From Pseudomonadota bacterium (GTDB lineage: Bacteria > Pseudomonadota > Alphaproteobacteria > Rhizobiales > Phreatobacteraceae), in contig JAIUOO010000013.1 in assembly GCA_020161695.1 (NCBI GenBank), positions 62,001-126,000 of the forward strand: a stretch of 64,000 bases of DNA. Direction: 5' to 3'. The position numbers were made by a program, and so were the translations under genes. Position 1 is the first letter of the stretch. Every line of letters begins with the position of its first letter. Below, piece by piece: positions 62,584 to 64,000 of the stretch. The notes beneath the pieces were generated by a model that was not told the DNA's origin, made no database searches, and worked only from the letters and a program-made list of their open reading frames with translations.

Positions 62584-63363
62584 ATGCATCAGCCGCCGAA
62601 GCCGTATGAGCTCGCCAAGCGCCTGCGCGCGGGCGAGAGCCTGTTCACCGCCTGGATGAGCATGCCCGAGCCGCTGATCGCCGATCACGTGGCGCGCGAG
62701 GGCTTCGACGCCGTCACCTTCGACATGCAGCACTCCTCCATCGACCTGCTGTCGGCCATGCGCGGCATCTCCGCCGTCAACCATGCCGGCAAGCCGGCCG
62801 GCGTGCGCATCGCGCTGGATGCCTTCGGCGACGGCGCGCGGCTGCTCGACGTCGGCGCCGAGATCATCATCGCGCCGATGATCAATTCGGTCGCGGATGC
62901 GGAGAAGTTCGTGTCGGCGGTGAAGTACCCCCCGCTCGGCGGCCGCTCGTGGGGCGGCAACCGCTTCCAGCAGCTCACCGGCATGAACCCGCAGGACTAC
63001 CTCCGGCAGGCCAACGAGATGACCGTGACGCTGGCCATGATCGAGACGACGGCGGCGCTGGCGGCTGTCGACGACATCCTGGCGGTGCCGGGCATCGACG
63101 GCGTCTTCGCGGGCCCCTCGGACCTGTCGATCACCCTGCTCAAGGGCGAGAAGCTCGACCCGAACAACCAGGTGGTGAAGGACGCATTCGCCAAGATCAT
63201 GGCGGCCGCGAAGAAGGCCGGAAAGCTCACCGGCTGCTATGCGCCGAGCCCGGAGCGGGCGAAGGAACTGGCAGCCGAGGGCTGGGGCTTCATCACGCTG
63301 ATCAATGACAGCCTGATGGTGCGCGGCGGCGCGCAGAATGCGCTGAAGGTCGTGCGCGGCTGA
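62584..63363 (+). CDS. HpcH/HpaI family aldolase
   Basis: A 259-residue class II aldolase of the HpcH/HpaI (citrate lyase-like) family. Visible signature parts are G-F-D-A-V-T-F-D-M-Q-H, the metal-binding M-I-E-T and A-G-P-S-D-L-S. These enzymes cleave 2-keto-3-deoxy acids to pyruvate and an aldehyde. It has a GGGAGGATAAG ribosome binding site. Substrate unknown; no pathway neighbours. Confidence 0.92.
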   Translation: MHQPPKPYELAKRLRAGESLFTAWMSMPEPLIADHVAREGFDAVTFDMQHSSIDLLSAMRGISAVNHAGKPAGVRIALDAFGDGARLLDVGAEIIIAPMINSVADAEKFVSAVKYPPLGGRSWGGNRFQQLTGMNPQDYLRQANEMTVTLAMIETTAALAAVDDILAVPGIDGVFAGPSDLSITLLKGEKLDPNNQVVKDAFAKIMAAAKKAGKLTGCYAPSPERAKELAAEGWGFITLINDSLMVRGGAQNALKVVRG

Positions 63364-63469
63364 TAAGGTACTTCCGCCACGCACGCAGCGCGGATTGACC
63401 CGGCTCAACGACGCGGCGCGAGCGTCATGCGAGGAGAAGGCTCCCCCGACCGCCCGGCGGAGCCTTCCG

Positions 63470-63673
63470 ATGCGCAGTCTTTTCGTCCTGATGTTCATGC
63501 TGGCCGCGACGGTGTTCGCGGGCACGTTCGTCATCGTCGTGGTCGCGACCCCCGGCCTTTACGATCAGGGCATGTCGGCCATTCCGGTCGCGGTCGGCCT
63601 TGGCGTGCTGGCGGGGGTGCCGGCTGCCTATGTCGCCGCGCGGATCATCTGGCGGGCCAGCGGCGCTACCTGA
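63470..63673 (+). CDS. Small two-helix membrane protein, 67 aa
   Basis: A tiny membrane protein with helices at about 4-26 and 38-59. The ATG at 63470 with GGAG 8 bases upstream is the start; the frame extends to 63395 but without family support. It resembles small conserved membrane proteins of Rhizobiales. No function known. Confidence 0.7.
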   Translation: MRSLFVLMFMLAATVFAGTFVIVVVATPGLYDQGMSAIPVAVGLGVLAGVPAAYVAARIIWRASGAT

Positions 63674-63676
63674 GCA

Positions 63677-64000
63677 TCAGCCGAGCGTCTTCAGGAAGCC
63701 CGCGAAACGCATCAGCCCCTCGGGCCAGGGCCCGTGGCCGGAGGACTGGTTGATGCGGCCGGCATCGCCGGCGTCCGACAGGGCCGAGCCCCAGGCGTAG
63801 CTGAGGTCTTCCGCCCGCTCGTAGGCGCAGTGCGGATCGGAGCGGCTGGCGACCACGACCGAGGGAAAAAGCAGGGGATCCCTGGGGATCGGCGCGAAGG
63901 CCCGTTCCGCCTCGGGAATGTCCTCGCCCTTCTCGACATCGTGCGGGCTGACGAGGAAGGCGCCGGAGACGAGGCCCTTCGGGAACAGCGGCGCGGCATG
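63677..64000 (-). CDS. RBBP9/YdeN-type alpha/beta hydrolase (5' end beyond window)
   Basis: Only the last 107 codons are in the window, reading from the right edge. The catalytic aspartate (A-S-R-S-D-P-H) and histidine (S-S-G-H-G-P-W-P-E-G) of the RBBP9/YdeN serine hydrolases are visible; the nucleophile serine lies outside. Ends L-K-T-L-G. It converges on the small membrane protein gene. Confidence 0.88.
   Translation of the reverse strand, partial: HAAPLFPKGLVSGAFLVSPHDVEKGEDIPEAERAFAPIPRDPLLFPSVVVASRSDPHCAYERAEDLSYAWGSALSDAGDAGRINQSSGHGPWPEGLMRFAGFLKTLG

Overview
The window is a high-GC chromosomal segment from an alphaproteobacterium, almost certainly a Hyphomicrobiales (Rhizobiales) member. 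The evidence is the FlbT/FlaF flagellar regulators, FliX, a MotE-like protein, a DUF6468 protein, a DUF1476 ATPase inhibitor and the split purS/purQ/purL purine genes followed by bolA and grxD. The genus cannot be fixed from sequence alone. There is no rRNA, tRNA, CRISPR array or insertion sequence that I can see.

Layout. 1-15 kb is mixed housekeeping and accessory material: a huge repeat-rich membrane protein running off the left edge, an HPt phosphotransfer protein, a [2Fe-2S] ferredoxin, an EamA transporter, SixA-like phosphatase, a YcjX/YcjF pair, a universal stress protein, and a MoxR ATPase/CoxE-type VWA pair that is split by a 2.8 kb cassette (two tiny glycine-tailed membrane proteins, an XRE/DUF2975 pair and two lipoproteins). 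15-37 kb is a flagellar region: flgE-flgK-flgL (+), flaF, flbT, a triple-LCCL OmpA protein and flagellin (-), then fumC and a transporter, a FlaG-like gene, flgI-flgJ-flgN (-), fliX (+), dksA (+), flgF-flgG-flgA-flgH (-) and fliL-fliM-DUF6468-motE-like-giant TPR protein (+). 40-50 kb holds two MFS carriers, a TrmJ-DUF559 fusion, an EamA carrier, a Baeyer-Villiger-type monooxygenase, two divergent citrate synthases (one with a fused HTH) and DUF1476. 50-58 kb is the purine cluster purC-purS-purQ-purL-bolA-grxD with small secreted proteins and an antisense TadG-like gene inserted. 58-64 kb has an M15-type peptidase, a GST, rpsD, murI, an HpcH-type aldolase, a small membrane protein and the end of an alpha/beta hydrolase gene.

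Regulation. The most coherent signal is non-coding. Four flagellar intergenic regions (flgE, flagellin, flgI/fliX, flgF/fliL) each carry one palindrome of the form CGGCA-N5-TGCCG. At flgE, flgI and flgF a well-spaced sigma-54 -24/-12 element lies about 110-125 bp downstream of it, as for a sigma-54 activator of the FlbD type. At the two divergent regions a CtrA-like box (TTAA-N7-TTAA) for the opposite gene sits within about 20 bp of the palindrome. This suggests that one protein can switch the early genes (fliX, fliL operon) off and the late genes (flgI, flgF operons) on. The FlbD partner FliX is encoded here; FlbD itself is not in the window.

Other points of interest are the three tandem LCCL domains in an OmpA-type protein inside the flagellin/flbT cluster, the methyltransferase-nuclease fusion, the split MoxR/CoxE locus and the REP-like palindromes. 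Start sites differ from the longest reading frame in many genes; reasons are given per entry.
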